64,000 nt of DNA from Rhodospirillaceae bacterium SYSU D60007 (GTDB taxonomy: Bacteria > Pseudomonadota > Alphaproteobacteria > Reyranellales > Reyranellaceae). Below the pieces are notes generated by a model. The model did not search any database, was not told where the DNA came from, and saw only the letters and a program-made list of their open reading frames with translations. Positions 37,424-46,581 of this stretch are shown here, piece after piece. The DNA lies in assembly GCA_003574685.1 (NCBI GenBank), contig QOCQ01000013.1, positions 98,072 through 162,071 of the forward strand, written 5' to 3'. The translations under genes and the position numbers were made by a program. Every line of letters starts with the position of its first letter. The stretch's first letter is position 1.

Positions 37424-38209
37424 CTAGTGGCGCCAGTGCGGATCGAGCTTGTCGAGCTTGCGCAACATGGCGGCGAACTCCAGATCGCCGATCCCCACCC
37501 GGGACTCGATCTCGGAGAAGGCGTCCATGTCGGCGCCTGACTTGCGCGCCGTTGCATCGTCCAGCACGCGCAGCCGGCCGGCGGCCGCCGCATCGACCTG
37601 GATCTGGCAGGCACGCTCCAGGCGATAAAGCCGCAGGAAGGCTTCGGGCACGCTGCGGCCGGTCACCAGCAGGCCGTGGTTGCGCAGCAGCATCGCCTGG
37701 TTGTCGCCGAGATGCTCCTGCAGCCGCTGGCGCTCGCCCAGATCGAGGCTGGGCCCCTCGTAGTCGTGATACGACAGGCGCCCGGTGAAGCCGGTCGATA
37801 CCATCGAGATCGGCTGCAGCCCGTCTTCAAGCGCGCACACCGCCATGCCCGCACGGGTATGCGTGTGCATGACCACCTTGTGGCGTGCCGAGTTGGCCAT
37901 GTGGATCGCCGAATGGATTACGAAGCCGGCGCGGTTGACGGGGTAATTGGTTGGCTCGACCACATTACCCTCGACATCGATCTTCACCAGGTTCGAGGCC
38001 GTGACCTCATCATAGTTCAGGCCGTAGGGGTTGATCAGGAAGTGCAGGCTGTCGCCCGGAACGCGGGCCGTGAGGTGGCCGTAGATCAGCTCCGTCCAGC
38101 CGAAATGATCAACCAGCCGGTAGGCCGCCGAGAGCTGGCGGCGCAGCACCCATTCGCCCTGCTCCGGCGGCAGTGCATAGACGTCGACTCCGGTCAGCGG
38201 CAGCTCCAT
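37424..38209 (-). CDS. Class II aldolase/adducin-family protein
   Basis: 261 residues. Metal ligands are visible in VVMHTHTRAGMAV (His-x-His) and LLRNHGLLVTG (His), with the substrate loop 'ELIYGHLTARVPG'. The family includes zinc-dependent aldolases and decarboxylases; this branch is near the adducin-like hydrolases/aldolases. The start is ATG 38209 with an AGGAAGGGCG ribosome site. It is first in an operon with the amine oxidase and cytochrome c, so it probably acts on the carbonyl product. Confidence 0.82.
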   Translation of the reverse strand: MELPLTGVDVYALPPEQGEWVLRRQLSAAYRLVDHFGWTELIYGHLTARVPGDSLHFLINPYGLNYDEVTASNLVKIDVEGNVVEPTNYPVNRAGFVIHSAIHMANSARHKVVMHTHTRAGMAVCALEDGLQPISMVSTGFTGRLSYHDYEGPSLDLGERQRLQEHLGDNQAMLLRNHGLLVTGRSVPEAFLRLYRLERACQIQVDAAAAGRLRVLDDATARKSGADMDAFSEIESRVGIGDLEFAAMLRKLDKLDPHWRH

Positions 38210-38261
38210 CGCCCTTCCTCCGCACAACGACGGTACATGATGGTACGCCCTTCAGCGCTGC

Positions 38262-41200
38262 TCAAGTACCGCCGCCGGGCTCCGGCTGGGGGCGCGGGGT
38301 GGTTCGCCGCCGCGCGAACAGGCCGCGCACCGCGACATAGAACACCGGCGTGAACACAAGGCCGAAGAAGGTGACCCCGAGCATGCCGAAGAATACTGCC
38401 GTGCCCAGCGTCTGGCGCATCTCGGCGCCGGCGCCCGTGGCGATGGCCAGCGGCACGACGCCGAGGATGAAAGCAAACGACGTCATCAGGATCGGGCGCA
38501 ACCGGGTGCGCGCCGCCTCGATGGCGGCGGCAAAGCGGTTCTGGCCCTCGGCCTCCGCCTGGCGTGCAAACTCCACGATCAGGATGGCGTTCTTGGCCGC
38601 CAGCCCGACCAGCACGACGAAGCCGACCTGGGCCAGGATGTTGACGTCCATGCCGCGCCACAGCAGCCCGGTGACGGCCGCCAGCAGGCACATCGGCACG
38701 ATCAGCACCACCGCCAGAGGCAGGGACCAGCTCTCGTACTGCGCCGCCAGCAGCAGGAAGACGAAGATGGCGGCGGCGGCGAACACCAGCAGGCCGGAGT
38801 TGCCGGCAAGTTTTTCCTGCAGGGCCAGCTCGGTCCATTCGAAGGCGAAACCCTCCGGCAGCTCGGCAGCCGCGAGCCGTTCCATGGCCGCCAGAGACTC
38901 GCCGGTCGAGCTGCCGGGCGCGGTGGCGCCCTGCAGCTCGGCAGCAGGGAACAGGTTATAGCGCGGCACACGGTAGGCACCGGTGCGATCGCGGAAGGTT
39001 GCGACCGCACCGATGGGCACCATCTCGCCCGCGTCGTTGCGCGTCTTGAGATGGGCGATGGCGTGCAGGTCCTGGCGGAACTGGCCGTCGGCCTGTGCGG
39101 TAACGCGATACGTCCGGCCCAGATAGTTGAACTCGTTCACGAAGGAAGAGCCGACATAGATCTCGAGCGTCTCGAACACGCGGCTGGCCGGCACACCCAG
39201 GATCTCCGCCTGCACGCGGTCGATGTCGGCATAGAGCTTGGGCGTGCGCGTGTTGAACAGCGAGAACAGGCCGGCGACCTCGGGCGACTGCGCTGCGGCC
39301 TGCATCAGGTTCTGCACTGCCGCCTCCAGAGCCTCCGGGCCGCGGCCGCGCTGGTCCTGCACCATCATCTTGAACCCGCCGCCGGTACCGATGCCGCGCA
39401 CCGGCGGCGGCCGGATGGTGATGATGAACGCATCCTGGATCGTGCTCAGGCGCCTGACATGCTCGGCGATGATCTGCTCCAGCGTGACGCCGGCCGCGGC
39501 CCGCTCTTCGAAGCTCTTCAGCGACGAGAAGACGGCTCCGCCGTTGGACGCGTTGGTGAAGGTGGCGCCGTCGAATCCGGCAAAAGACACGGCGTTTGCC
39601 ACGCCGGGTATCTGCATGATCTCGCTGGCGGCCTTCCGCACTGCTTCATCGGTGCGCGACAGCGAGGCGCCCGGCGGCAACTGCAGAACGGTAATCAGGT
39701 AACCCTGATCCTGTTGCGGGATGAAACCGGTCGGCGCGCGCCCGAACTGCCATCCGGTCAGCACCAGCAGGCCGGCATAGACCGCGAGCACGACGCCGGC
39801 GAGCCGCAGCAAGCGGGCCGTCGTGCGGCCGTAGAAACCGGACAGCCAGTCGAAGCCGCGGTTGAAGCCGTTGAAGAATGCCACAAACGGCCGCATGAAC
39901 CGCGATGGCGTGGCGTGCGCCTGGTGCGGCTTGAACAGCAGCGCGCACAGCGCCGGACTCAGTGTCAGCGAAACGAAGCAGGAGATGATGGTCGTAGCCG
40001 CAATCGTGACGGCGAACTGGCGGAAGAACTGGCCCGAGATACCGGGGATGAAGGCGGCCGGGATGAACACCGCCGACAGCACCAGCGCAATGGCAATCAG
40101 GGCGCCGCCGACCTCGTCCATGGTCTCGTGTGCCGCATCGCGCGGGCTCATGCCGTTACGCAGGTTGCGCTCGACGTTCTCGACGACGACGATGGCATCG
40201 TCCACGACAATGCCGATCGCCAGCACCAGGCCGAAGAGCGACAGGTTGTTGAGCGAATAGCCCATCGCCGCCAGGACGGCGAAGGTACCCACCAGTGAAA
40301 TCGGAATGGCGACGATGGGAATGATCGAGGCGCGCCAGGTCTGCAGGAACAGGATCACCACCAGCACGACCAGCACCACCGCCTCGAAGATGGTGTGCAC
40401 GACCGCGTCGACCGACTGCTGGATGAAGTCGGTCGGGTTGTAGACGATGTCGTAGCGCAGCCCCGGCGGGAAGTTGTGCGACAGGCGCTGCATCGTGCTC
40501 TTGATCAGCTCCGCGGTGGCCAGCGCGTTCGAGCCGGGCCGCTGGAAGACCAGCACCGGCAGCGCCGCATGCGCGTCGAGATAGCCGTTGGTGTTGTAGT
40601 CCTGGGCGCCAAGCTCGACCCGGCCGATGTCGCGGATGCGCGTCACGCGGCCATCGGGATCGTTGCGCACAATGATGTTCTCGAACTGCCGCGTATCCTG
40701 CAGGCGGCCCAGGGCCTCGATGTTGAGCTGGAAGGCGGCGGCTCGCGGTACGGGCGGCTGGTTCAGAACGCCGGCCGAGACCTGCACGTTCTGGGCGCGC
40801 AATGCCGCCACCACCTCGCCCGCCGTCATACCGCGCGCGGCGATGCGCTCCGGATCGAGCCAGATGCGCATGGCGTAATCGCGGGCGCTGAACACGCGCA
40901 CGTCGCCCACGCCGTCGAGGCGCGCCAGCACGTCGCGGATCTGCAGCGTCGCGTAGTTCGAGATGTACAGCAGGTCGCGGCTGGCGTCGGGCGAGCTGAG
41001 GTGGATCACCATCAGCATGTCCGGCGAGCTCTTGCGCACGGTCACGCCAATGCGGCGGACCTCCTCCGGCAGGCGCGGCTCGGCGATCGCCACGCGGTTC
41101 TGCACCAGCACCTGCGCGGTGTCGAGGTTGGTGCCCAGCGCGAAGGTGATCTGGATCACAAGCTGGCCGTCGCCGGTCGCCTGGCTCGACACGTAGAGCA

Positions 41201-41429
41201 TGTTCTCGACGCCGTTGATCTCCTGCTCCAGCGGCGTGGCCACCGTGTCGCTGACCACCTGGGCCGAGGCGCCGGGATAAGTGGCGCGCACCTCGATGGT
41301 GGGCGGCGCGATCTCGGGAAACTGCGCCACCGGCAGCGTGAAATAGGCGGCGGCGCCGATGATCGTGATCAGGATCGACAGGACGCTGGCGAAGATCGGA
41401 TGATCGATAAAGAAGTGCGTGAAGCGCAT
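38262..41429 (-). CDS. RND efflux pump inner-membrane transporter (HAE1 type)
   Basis: 1055 residues, the usual AcrB/MexB length, with 12 TM helices and two large periplasmic loops. Landmarks are LAIGIVVDDAIVVVENVERN (TM4 Asp pair of the proton relay), 'SPALCALLF' and 'MTSFAFILGVVPLAIATGAGAE' (TM11-12 end). It drives proton-coupled export of hydrophobic compounds through a tripartite pump. The adaptor gene lies upstream on the same strand; no outer-membrane channel gene or TetR repressor is visible. Confidence 0.92.
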   Translation of the reverse strand: MRFTHFFIDHPIFASVLSILITIIGAAAYFTLPVAQFPEIAPPTIEVRATYPGASAQVVSDTVATPLEQEINGVENMLYVSSQATGDGQLVIQITFALGTNLDTAQVLVQNRVAIAEPRLPEEVRRIGVTVRKSSPDMLMVIHLSSPDASRDLLYISNYATLQIRDVLARLDGVGDVRVFSARDYAMRIWLDPERIAARGMTAGEVVAALRAQNVQVSAGVLNQPPVPRAAAFQLNIEALGRLQDTRQFENIIVRNDPDGRVTRIRDIGRVELGAQDYNTNGYLDAHAALPVLVFQRPGSNALATAELIKSTMQRLSHNFPPGLRYDIVYNPTDFIQQSVDAVVHTIFEAVVLVVLVVILFLQTWRASIIPIVAIPISLVGTFAVLAAMGYSLNNLSLFGLVLAIGIVVDDAIVVVENVERNLRNGMSPRDAAHETMDEVGGALIAIALVLSAVFIPAAFIPGISGQFFRQFAVTIAATTIISCFVSLTLSPALCALLFKPHQAHATPSRFMRPFVAFFNGFNRGFDWLSGFYGRTTARLLRLAGVVLAVYAGLLVLTGWQFGRAPTGFIPQQDQGYLITVLQLPPGASLSRTDEAVRKAASEIMQIPGVANAVSFAGFDGATFTNASNGGAVFSSLKSFEERAAAGVTLEQIIAEHVRRLSTIQDAFIITIRPPPVRGIGTGGGFKMMVQDQRGRGPEALEAAVQNLMQAAAQSPEVAGLFSLFNTRTPKLYADIDRVQAEILGVPASRVFETLEIYVGSSFVNEFNYLGRTYRVTAQADGQFRQDLHAIAHLKTRNDAGEMVPIGAVATFRDRTGAYRVPRYNLFPAAELQGATAPGSSTGESLAAMERLAAAELPEGFAFEWTELALQEKLAGNSGLLVFAAAAIFVFLLLAAQYESWSLPLAVVLIVPMCLLAAVTGLLWRGMDVNILAQVGFVVLVGLAAKNAILIVEFARQAEAEGQNRFAAAIEAARTRLRPILMTSFAFILGVVPLAIATGAGAEMRQTLGTAVFFGMLGVTFFGLVFTPVFYVAVRGLFARRRTTPRPQPEPGGGT

Positions 41430-41467
41430 TGGTGTTCACTTCCGGGGTATTCGCGTTCGCCTCATGA

Positions 41468-41590
41468 AGGCCAACCGCAGAGACACAGAGGCACGGAGAA
41501 TGACATTGCAATGAAGAGAAGCGCGCCTACAGACCAACGAATTCCCGTTCTGTATGACCTCTGTGTCTCGGCGCCTCCGTGGTTGGCTTT
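41468..41590. repeat. Inverted repeat between the two RND pump genes
   Basis: About 33-bp imperfect inverted arms near 41468..41500 and 41557..41590, sharing GAGACACAGAG and CCAACC blocks, fill most of the 173-bp gap between the adaptor and transporter genes. In the transcript they would pair into a long hairpin. Confidence 0.65.
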
Positions 41591-41602
41591 CTTGCCATGG
41601 GT

Positions 41603-42832
41603 TCACCCCGGCCGCGGTTCGCCGGCGCCCTTGATCTCGCCGGCTTGCGGCGTGACCTTCCCGCCGGCCCGCGCCCGCATCAGGCCGTTGATGATGATCG
41701 TGTCGTCGGGTGACAGGCCGGCACGAACAATGCGCAAGCCGTCGTAGATCGGGCCAGGGCGTATCACCTTCGGCGTCACCGCGCCGTCTGCACCAACCGT
41801 CATGACGATCTTCTGCGACTGGTCGGTGAGGATGGCGCTGTCGGGGATCAGCAGCGCCTTGTACGGCTCCGACCCGGGCAGGCGGATGCGGCCGAACTGG
41901 CCCGGCGTGAGGAAGCCGTCGGCGTTGGCGAACCGGGCGCGCACCCGGATCGTACCGGCGCTGCGGTTGACCTGGTTGTCGACAAAGTCGAGCCGGCCCT
42001 CGCGCGGCCAGTCGGGCTCGTCGCGCAGCCGCGCGAACACAGGCACCGAGTCGCGCGTAGACTGGAGGCGGCCATCCTGTACGGCACGCTGATAGGCCGT
42101 AAAGTCATTCTCGCTCATGTCGAACACGAAATAGATCGGGTCGATCGACACGATGGTCGTGAGCAGCGTATTGCCGCTGCCGGCACCGCCGCTGACCAGG
42201 TTGCCGTCGCTGACCTCGCGGCGCCCGACGCGGCCACTCACCGGCGCCAGAATGCGGCTGAACTCCAGATCCAGTTCGGCCGTGCGGACCGCCGCCCTGG
42301 CGATCTCGACGGCTGCCGTCGCGACGCGCTGCTCCTGCACCCGCTCGTCATAAGCGCTTGCGGCGACGAAGTCGCGCTCGCGGAGCTGCCCGGCGCGGGC
42401 GAGCTGGCGGTTGGCGAGCTCAACACGCGCTTCGGCCTGGCTGAGCTGGGCGCGGGCCGAGGCCAGCGCTGCTTCGAATGGCCGCGGATCGATGACGAAG
42501 AGCAGATCGCCCTGCTTGACGATCTGGCCTTCCTCGAAATGGTGCGATTGTAGATAACCGCTGACGCGTGCGCGCAACTCGACGTACTCGACCGCTGCGA
42601 ACTGGCCCGTGTACTCGTCGTACTCAACCACCTCGCGCTGCAGCGGTTTGGCGACAGTGACGGCCGGCGCCGCAGGCGGCGACTGCGCATGGGCTGGGGT
42701 CATCGCGAGGCCACCGGCCAGCAATGCCGACAGCAGTATCAACGTGCGCGCCGCCAGGAGCCGTATGGTCTGGCCGTACGCGCTTGCCGTCTCCCGGCCG
42801 TGGCGCGCCGGCGAGCTGAGTTGTGGCGTCAT
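41603..42832 (-). CDS. RND efflux periplasmic adaptor (membrane fusion protein)
   Basis: 409 residues. A signal peptide (LLSALLAGGLAMTPAHA) precedes a lipoyl/biotinyl-like half (VELRARVSGYLQSHHF and APVSGRVGRREV), a coiled-coil hairpin (about 105-175) and beta domains. It has no lipobox cysteine, so it is a soluble or N-anchored adaptor. It links the RND transporter to an outer-membrane channel. The start ATG 42832 lies upstream of a small gap and the adenylate cyclase gene. Confidence 0.9.
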   Translation of the reverse strand: MTPQLSSPARHGRETASAYGQTIRLLAARTLILLSALLAGGLAMTPAHAQSPPAAPAVTVAKPLQREVVEYDEYTGQFAAVEYVELRARVSGYLQSHHFEEGQIVKQGDLLFVIDPRPFEAALASARAQLSQAEARVELANRQLARAGQLRERDFVAASAYDERVQEQRVATAAVEIARAAVRTAELDLEFSRILAPVSGRVGRREVSDGNLVSGGAGSGNTLLTTIVSIDPIYFVFDMSENDFTAYQRAVQDGRLQSTRDSVPVFARLRDEPDWPREGRLDFVDNQVNRSAGTIRVRARFANADGFLTPGQFGRIRLPGSEPYKALLIPDSAILTDQSQKIVMTVGADGAVTPKVIRPGPIYDGLRIVRAGLSPDDTIIINGLMRARAGGKVTPQAGEIKGAGEPRPG

Positions 42833-42953
42833 GGTGGGGTTCCTTCAGAACGCTTCGCCTATATAGGTCGAGGACGCGCCCGGTCATCCGGCTCCAGAAC
42901 AAAAAAATCTGATCGGCGCGACAAAACTTGTAATTCGGGATTGCAAGAAAAGC

Positions 42954-44336
42954 TCATCGCGCGGTCGCAACTGACGCTTCCGTCATCTGCGCAAGGCACC
43001 ATATCGCGACGGGCTCGCGCCGGCCGCGCACCGTGCGCGCTTCGTCCCTACGAAGCCCATCAACCAGCGCCTTCGGCTCAACGCCGCAGTCTCGCACGGC
43101 GCTGACGAGCTCGTCGCTCACCACCAGGGGTGCGCCCGTCTCGCGCGTCAGGCGCTCCAGCCGGCTCGCCACATTGACCGTGTCGCCCAGGACTGCGTAT
43201 TCGAGCCGCTGCGCGTCACCGATGTTGCCGACCAGCACCTCGCCGTAGTGCACGCCAATGCCGATGCTGACAGGCAGTTCACCGGCCCGCGTCCGTTCGA
43301 CATTCCAGCGCCGGATTTCACTGATCATGTCCGCCGCGCAGGCGAGCGCGCGAGCGGGGTCGTCCTTCTGTACCCGGGGCGTGCCGAAATGCACCATGAT
43401 GGCGTCGCCGATGTACTTGTCGACCGTACCGTCATGGGCAAAGGCGACGCGCGCCAGACGCCCATGGAAATCGCGAAGCAGGCCCAGCAGCGCCTCGGGC
43501 CCGAGACGTTCCGAGATCGCCGTGAAGCCCACCATATCGGCAAAGAGCACTGCCGCAGGCTGCACCGCCGGTTGATCCAGTGCCCGGCCGCTGGTTGAAA
43601 GCTCGCGCACAATGTTGGGCGAAAAATACCGCGACAGCGCGGCACGCTCCGTCTCGGCAGCAACCTGCCGCTGCACGAGCCGCCGGGAACGCCAGACCGT
43701 CAGTGCCAGAATCACGGTAACGAGGACCAGGAAGACGATCTGGTTGTGCCACATCGTCAGGCTGACCGCACGCGGATCAAGGATGCGACTGAGCACCGAT
43801 GCAGAACTCAGCCCGCCATCAAGCATTTCGCGCGAGCTGTGGGGAAGGGAGTCGGGCAGGTTCGCGACCCAGAGGAAGCCGGCGCTCCACGCGAGAATCA
43901 GGGCGATGCCGGTCCAGATCACCAGCGCCGGCGAGTAGCTCAAGGCCATGCCGACAAGGAAAACGCCGAGATAAAGGAAGTTCGGTGTGCGCAGATTGAG
44001 CTGCGGCGTCCAGCCGTCGATAAAGAAGGGAGGCGGCACAATCAGGACGTACGCCAGCAGGCCGGCATCGAGGAGCAGGAAGGCAGCGGTTACCGGCATG
44101 CTGCCGATGCCGCGGCGCGCAAGCAACCACGGTGGTGCGCCGAGCAGCGCAAACACGGAGATCGCGGCGAGATAGAGGCCCGACCGCTCGAACGGCAGCG
44201 CGAGCGCAACCCACACCGAAAGTATGCCGAGCGCCGCCAGACGCCCCCAGAACATGTAGGCGAGGCCCGTCACCTCCTCGCGCGCAATTCCTTCGCCAAT
44301 CGCGTTCGCCGGCGGGAGCCGGCCAACCGGCCTCAC
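42954..44336 (-). CDS. Class III adenylate/guanylate cyclase with N-terminal membrane domain
   Basis: 460 residues. An N-terminal half with about six hydrophobic helices is followed by a class III cyclase domain: metal Asp residues in LFADMVGFT and [12 protein letters not shown], '[17 protein letters not shown]', and [14 protein letters not shown] (the Asp of adenylate-type substrate recognition). It should make cAMP. The GTG start at 44336 overlaps the cupin stop as GTGA, suggesting translational coupling; an internal ATG at 44255 is an alternative start. It is last in the DUF2255-cupin-cupin-cyclase operon. Confidence 0.87.
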   Translation of the reverse strand: MRPVGRLPPANAIGEGIAREEVTGLAYMFWGRLAALGILSVWVALALPFERSGLYLAAISVFALLGAPPWLLARRGIGSMPVTAAFLLLDAGLLAYVLIVPPPFFIDGWTPQLNLRTPNFLYLGVFLVGMALSYSPALVIWTGIALILAWSAGFLWVANLPDSLPHSSREMLDGGLSSASVLSRILDPRAVSLTMWHNQIVFLVLVTVILALTVWRSRRLVQRQVAAETERAALSRYFSPNIVRELSTSGRALDQPAVQPAAVLFADMVGFTAISERLGPEALLGLLRDFHGRLARVAFAHDGTVDKYIGDAIMVHFGTPRVQKDDPARALACAADMISEIRRWNVERTRAGELPVSIGIGVHYGEVLVGNIGDAQRLEYAVLGDTVNVASRLERLTRETGAPLVVSDELVSAVRDCGVEPKALVDGLRRDEARTVRGRREPVAIWCLAQMTEASVATAR

Positions 44337-44803
44337 TTCCCATACTCCTCGTCGCTGACCTTCTGCATCCACTCGACGTTCTTGCCGTCGCGCATGTTGG
44401 TGATGGCGATATGGCTCATCGAGGTGGTCGCGGTGGCGCCATGCCAATGCATCACCCCCGGCGGCGTCCAGACCACATCACCCGGCCTGACCGCGCGCTT
44501 CTCGCCGCCCTTCTCCTGCACCCACCCTGTCCCGGACGTAACGATCAGGATCTGGCCGGCCGGATGACTGTGCCATGCAGAGCGTGCACCAGGCGCGAAC
44601 GTCACAAGGCCGCCACTCGCGTGCATGTGCTCGTTGGCACGAAACAACGGCTCCACAATGACTGACCCTGTGAAGTACTGGGCCGATCCCATGGCCGATG
44701 GCCGTGACCCGTTGCGTGAAATTTCCGCGGTCTGCGCATGCGCAGGTCCCATGCCGACGAGGGCGAGCAACGCGACGGCTATTGCGGTGAGCTTCATGTT
44801 CAT
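44333..44803 (-). CDS. Secreted single-domain cupin
   Basis: 156 residues. A signal peptide ([23 protein letters not shown]) precedes a cupin barrel with metal-binding His residues in [14 protein letters not shown] and PGVMHWHG. It is closely similar to the next gene's cytoplasmic cupin (RNGS-PSA and FTGSV-PLF). Cupins of this group are often found with CMD proteins (YhaK/YurZ type). The start is ATG 44803 or the third codon. Function unknown. Confidence 0.82.
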   Translation of the reverse strand: MNMKLTAIAVALLALVGMGPAHAQTAEISRNGSRPSAMGSAQYFTGSVIVEPLFRANEHMHASGGLVTFAPGARSAWHSHPAGQILIVTSGTGWVQEKGGEKRAVRPGDVVWTPPGVMHWHGATATTSMSHIAITNMRDGKNVEWMQKVSDEEYGK

Positions 44804-44807
44804 CTCG

Positions 44808-45206
44808 TCAGAATGCGGGGTACTGATCGTCGCCCACCTTCTCCATCCACTCGACGAACCTGCCGTCGAGCGCTTCCTGGATGGCGATGTGCGTCATGGC
44901 GGTGGTCGCCTTGGCGCCATGCCAGTGCTTTTCGCCGGGCGCGGTCCACACGACATCGCCCGGCCGGATTTCCTCCACCGGGCCACCCCAGACCTGCACC
45001 CAGCCGCAACCCGCAGTCACGATCAGGGTCTGGCCGCGCGGATGCGTATGCCAGGCGGTGCGCGCCCCGGGCTCGAACGTCACGCTGGCGCCGCCAACCC
45101 GAACAGGACTTCCCGCCTGGAACAGCGGGTCGATACGAACTGAGCCGGTGAAATTTGCGGTCGGCCCCTTGGCCGATGGCTGCGAGCCATTGCGCTTGAT
45201 CTCCAT
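44808..45206 (-). CDS. Cytoplasmic cupin (paralogue of the secreted cupin)
   Basis: 132 residues. It has a cupin motif with His residues in [14 protein letters not shown] and 'PGEKHWHG'. It is the same as its neighbour except for the lack of a signal peptide, so the two came from a tandem duplication in which one copy gained or lost export. The start is ATG 45206, with an AAGGAGGCCCGCC ribosome site. Likely a metal-binding detoxification or quinone-related protein. Confidence 0.82.
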   Translation of the reverse strand: MEIKRNGSQPSAKGPTANFTGSVRIDPLFQAGSPVRVGGASVTFEPGARTAWHTHPRGQTLIVTAGCGWVQVWGGPVEEIRPGDVVWTAPGEKHWHGAKATTAMTHIAIQEALDGRFVEWMEKVGDDQYPAF

Positions 45207-45218
45207 GGCGGGCCTCCT

Positions 45219-45581
45219 TCAGCGTGGTTCGAGCCGCAGCGTGGTCGGCAGCACCTCGGCGCGCACCATCGACTGCGCGTAGGGGCTGGGCTGGTACTTT
45301 CTGAGGTATTCGCGGCTGGCCCGCTCGATGGCGTCGGGATTGCGCTCGGGAACCGCCTGCACTTCCAGCCGGCGGCCACCGAATTCCAGCGTGGCGGGTC
45401 CGCCTTCTGCCAGGTCCCTGTACCAGCGGCCCCTGGCGCCGCGCACCGAACGCACGAAGACCTGATCGCCAGCGACGACCACCCAGATCACCACCGCCGT
45501 GCGGGGATGCTTGCCGGTTCGGATCGCGACCTCCTGCAAATCGCGCAGTTCGCGCACGATATCCGCATCGAAGTCCGTCAT
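45219..45581 (-). CDS. DUF2255-family protein
   Basis: 120 residues. The N-terminus FDADIVRELRDLQEVAIRTG and 'VIWVVVAGDQVFVRSVRGARGRWYRDL' are typical of the DUF2255 / deazaflavin-nitroreductase-like beta-barrel family. It may bind a flavin or F420. ATG 45581 follows GGAGGATCG. It is first in an operon with two cupins and an adenylate cyclase, divergent from the LysR gene. Confidence 0.8.
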   Translation of the reverse strand: MTDFDADIVRELRDLQEVAIRTGKHPRTAVVIWVVVAGDQVFVRSVRGARGRWYRDLAEGGPATLEFGGRRLEVQAVPERNPDAIERASREYLRKYQPSPYAQSMVRAEVLPTTLRLEPR

Positions 45582-45653
45582 GAGTCGATCCTCCGCGAGC
45601 CGGTGCGCCGCGTTGCCCCATTTAGGCAGCACCCGCCGGCGGCAGTAGCCACT

Positions 45654-45672
45654 ATAATCCGCATGCAGTTAT
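45654..45672. promoter_or_regulatory. Candidate LysR box, ATAA-N11-TTAT
   Basis: ATAA and TTAT flank an 11-base spacer that contains GCATGC. This matches the T-N11-A interrupted-palindrome class of LysR operators and lies between the divergent LysR and DUF2255 starts, 15-33 bases before the lysR ATG. Autoregulation and control of the operon are inferred. Confidence 0.5.
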
Positions 45673-45687
45673 CAATCGGCATCATGA

Positions 45688-46581
45688 ATGCAGCGCGCCA
45701 ATCTCAATGACCTCCAGGCCTTCCTGGCTGTTGCGCGGGAGCGCAGCTTCACGAAGGCGGCGGCTGTGCTGGGCGTCTCCCAATCGGCGCTCAGCCATAC
45801 GGTTCGTGCGTTCGAAGCCCGGTTAGGGGTTCGGCTCCTGACCCGCACCACGCGCAGCGTCGCGCCGACAGAAGCGGGAGAACGGCTGCTTCGGACCGTG
45901 GGCCCTCGCTTCGAGGAGATCGAAGCCGAACTTGAAGCCCTGGGTGAGCTGCGGGAAAAGCCCGCCGGGACCATTCGCATCACGGCTACGGACTACGCGG
46001 CTGAAACGATCCTCTGGCCCGGGCTTGCCGGCTTGCTGCGGAAGTATCCGGATATCAAGGTCGAAATTGCCGTCGATTACGGGCTCAGCGACATCGTCGC
46101 GCAGCGCTATGACGCAGGCGTGCGTAGCGGCGAGCAGGTGGCAAAGGACATGATCGCCGTCCGCATCGGGCCGGACGTCCGCATGGCTGTCGTCGCGGCA
46201 CCGTCCTACTTCAGGAACCGGCCAGCACCGCAGACGCCACAGGATCTTGTTGGTCACAACTGCATCAACCTGCGTCTGCCCACGCATGGCGGGCTTTATG
46301 CCTGGGAGTTTGAAAAGGGCGCTCGCGAACTGAAAGTGCGAGTCGAAGGTCAACTCATCTTCAACACCACGGCCCAGATGCTCACTGCCGCGCTGGCGGG
46401 ATTCGGGCTCGCCTATGTCCCCGAGGAGCTGGCACAGCCCCACATTCTGAAAGGCCGCCTGAAGCGCGTGCTGGAAGACTGGTGCCCGCCATTTACGGGC
46501 TACCACCTCTACTACCCGAGCCGGCGTCAATCCTCGGCGGCCTTCACCCTGATCGTCGATGCGCTGCGCTACCGCGGGTAG
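45688..46581 (+). CDS. LysR-family transcriptional regulator
   Basis: 297 residues. The N-terminal HTH (SFTKAAAVLGVSQSALSHTV) is followed by a LysR effector domain. It is divergent from the DUF2255/cupin/cupin/cyclase operon. Its TAG stop abuts the stop of the convergent CMD gene. It is the likely regulator of both flanking units; its homologues often control cupin and CMD genes. Confidence 0.9.
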   Translation: MQRANLNDLQAFLAVARERSFTKAAAVLGVSQSALSHTVRAFEARLGVRLLTRTTRSVAPTEAGERLLRTVGPRFEEIEAELEALGELREKPAGTIRITATDYAAETILWPGLAGLLRKYPDIKVEIAVDYGLSDIVAQRYDAGVRSGEQVAKDMIAVRIGPDVRMAVVAAPSYFRNRPAPQTPQDLVGHNCINLRLPTHGGLYAWEFEKGARELKVRVEGQLIFNTTAQMLTAALAGFGLAYVPEELAQPHILKGRLKRVLEDWCPPFTGYHLYYPSRRQSSAAFTLIVDALRYRG

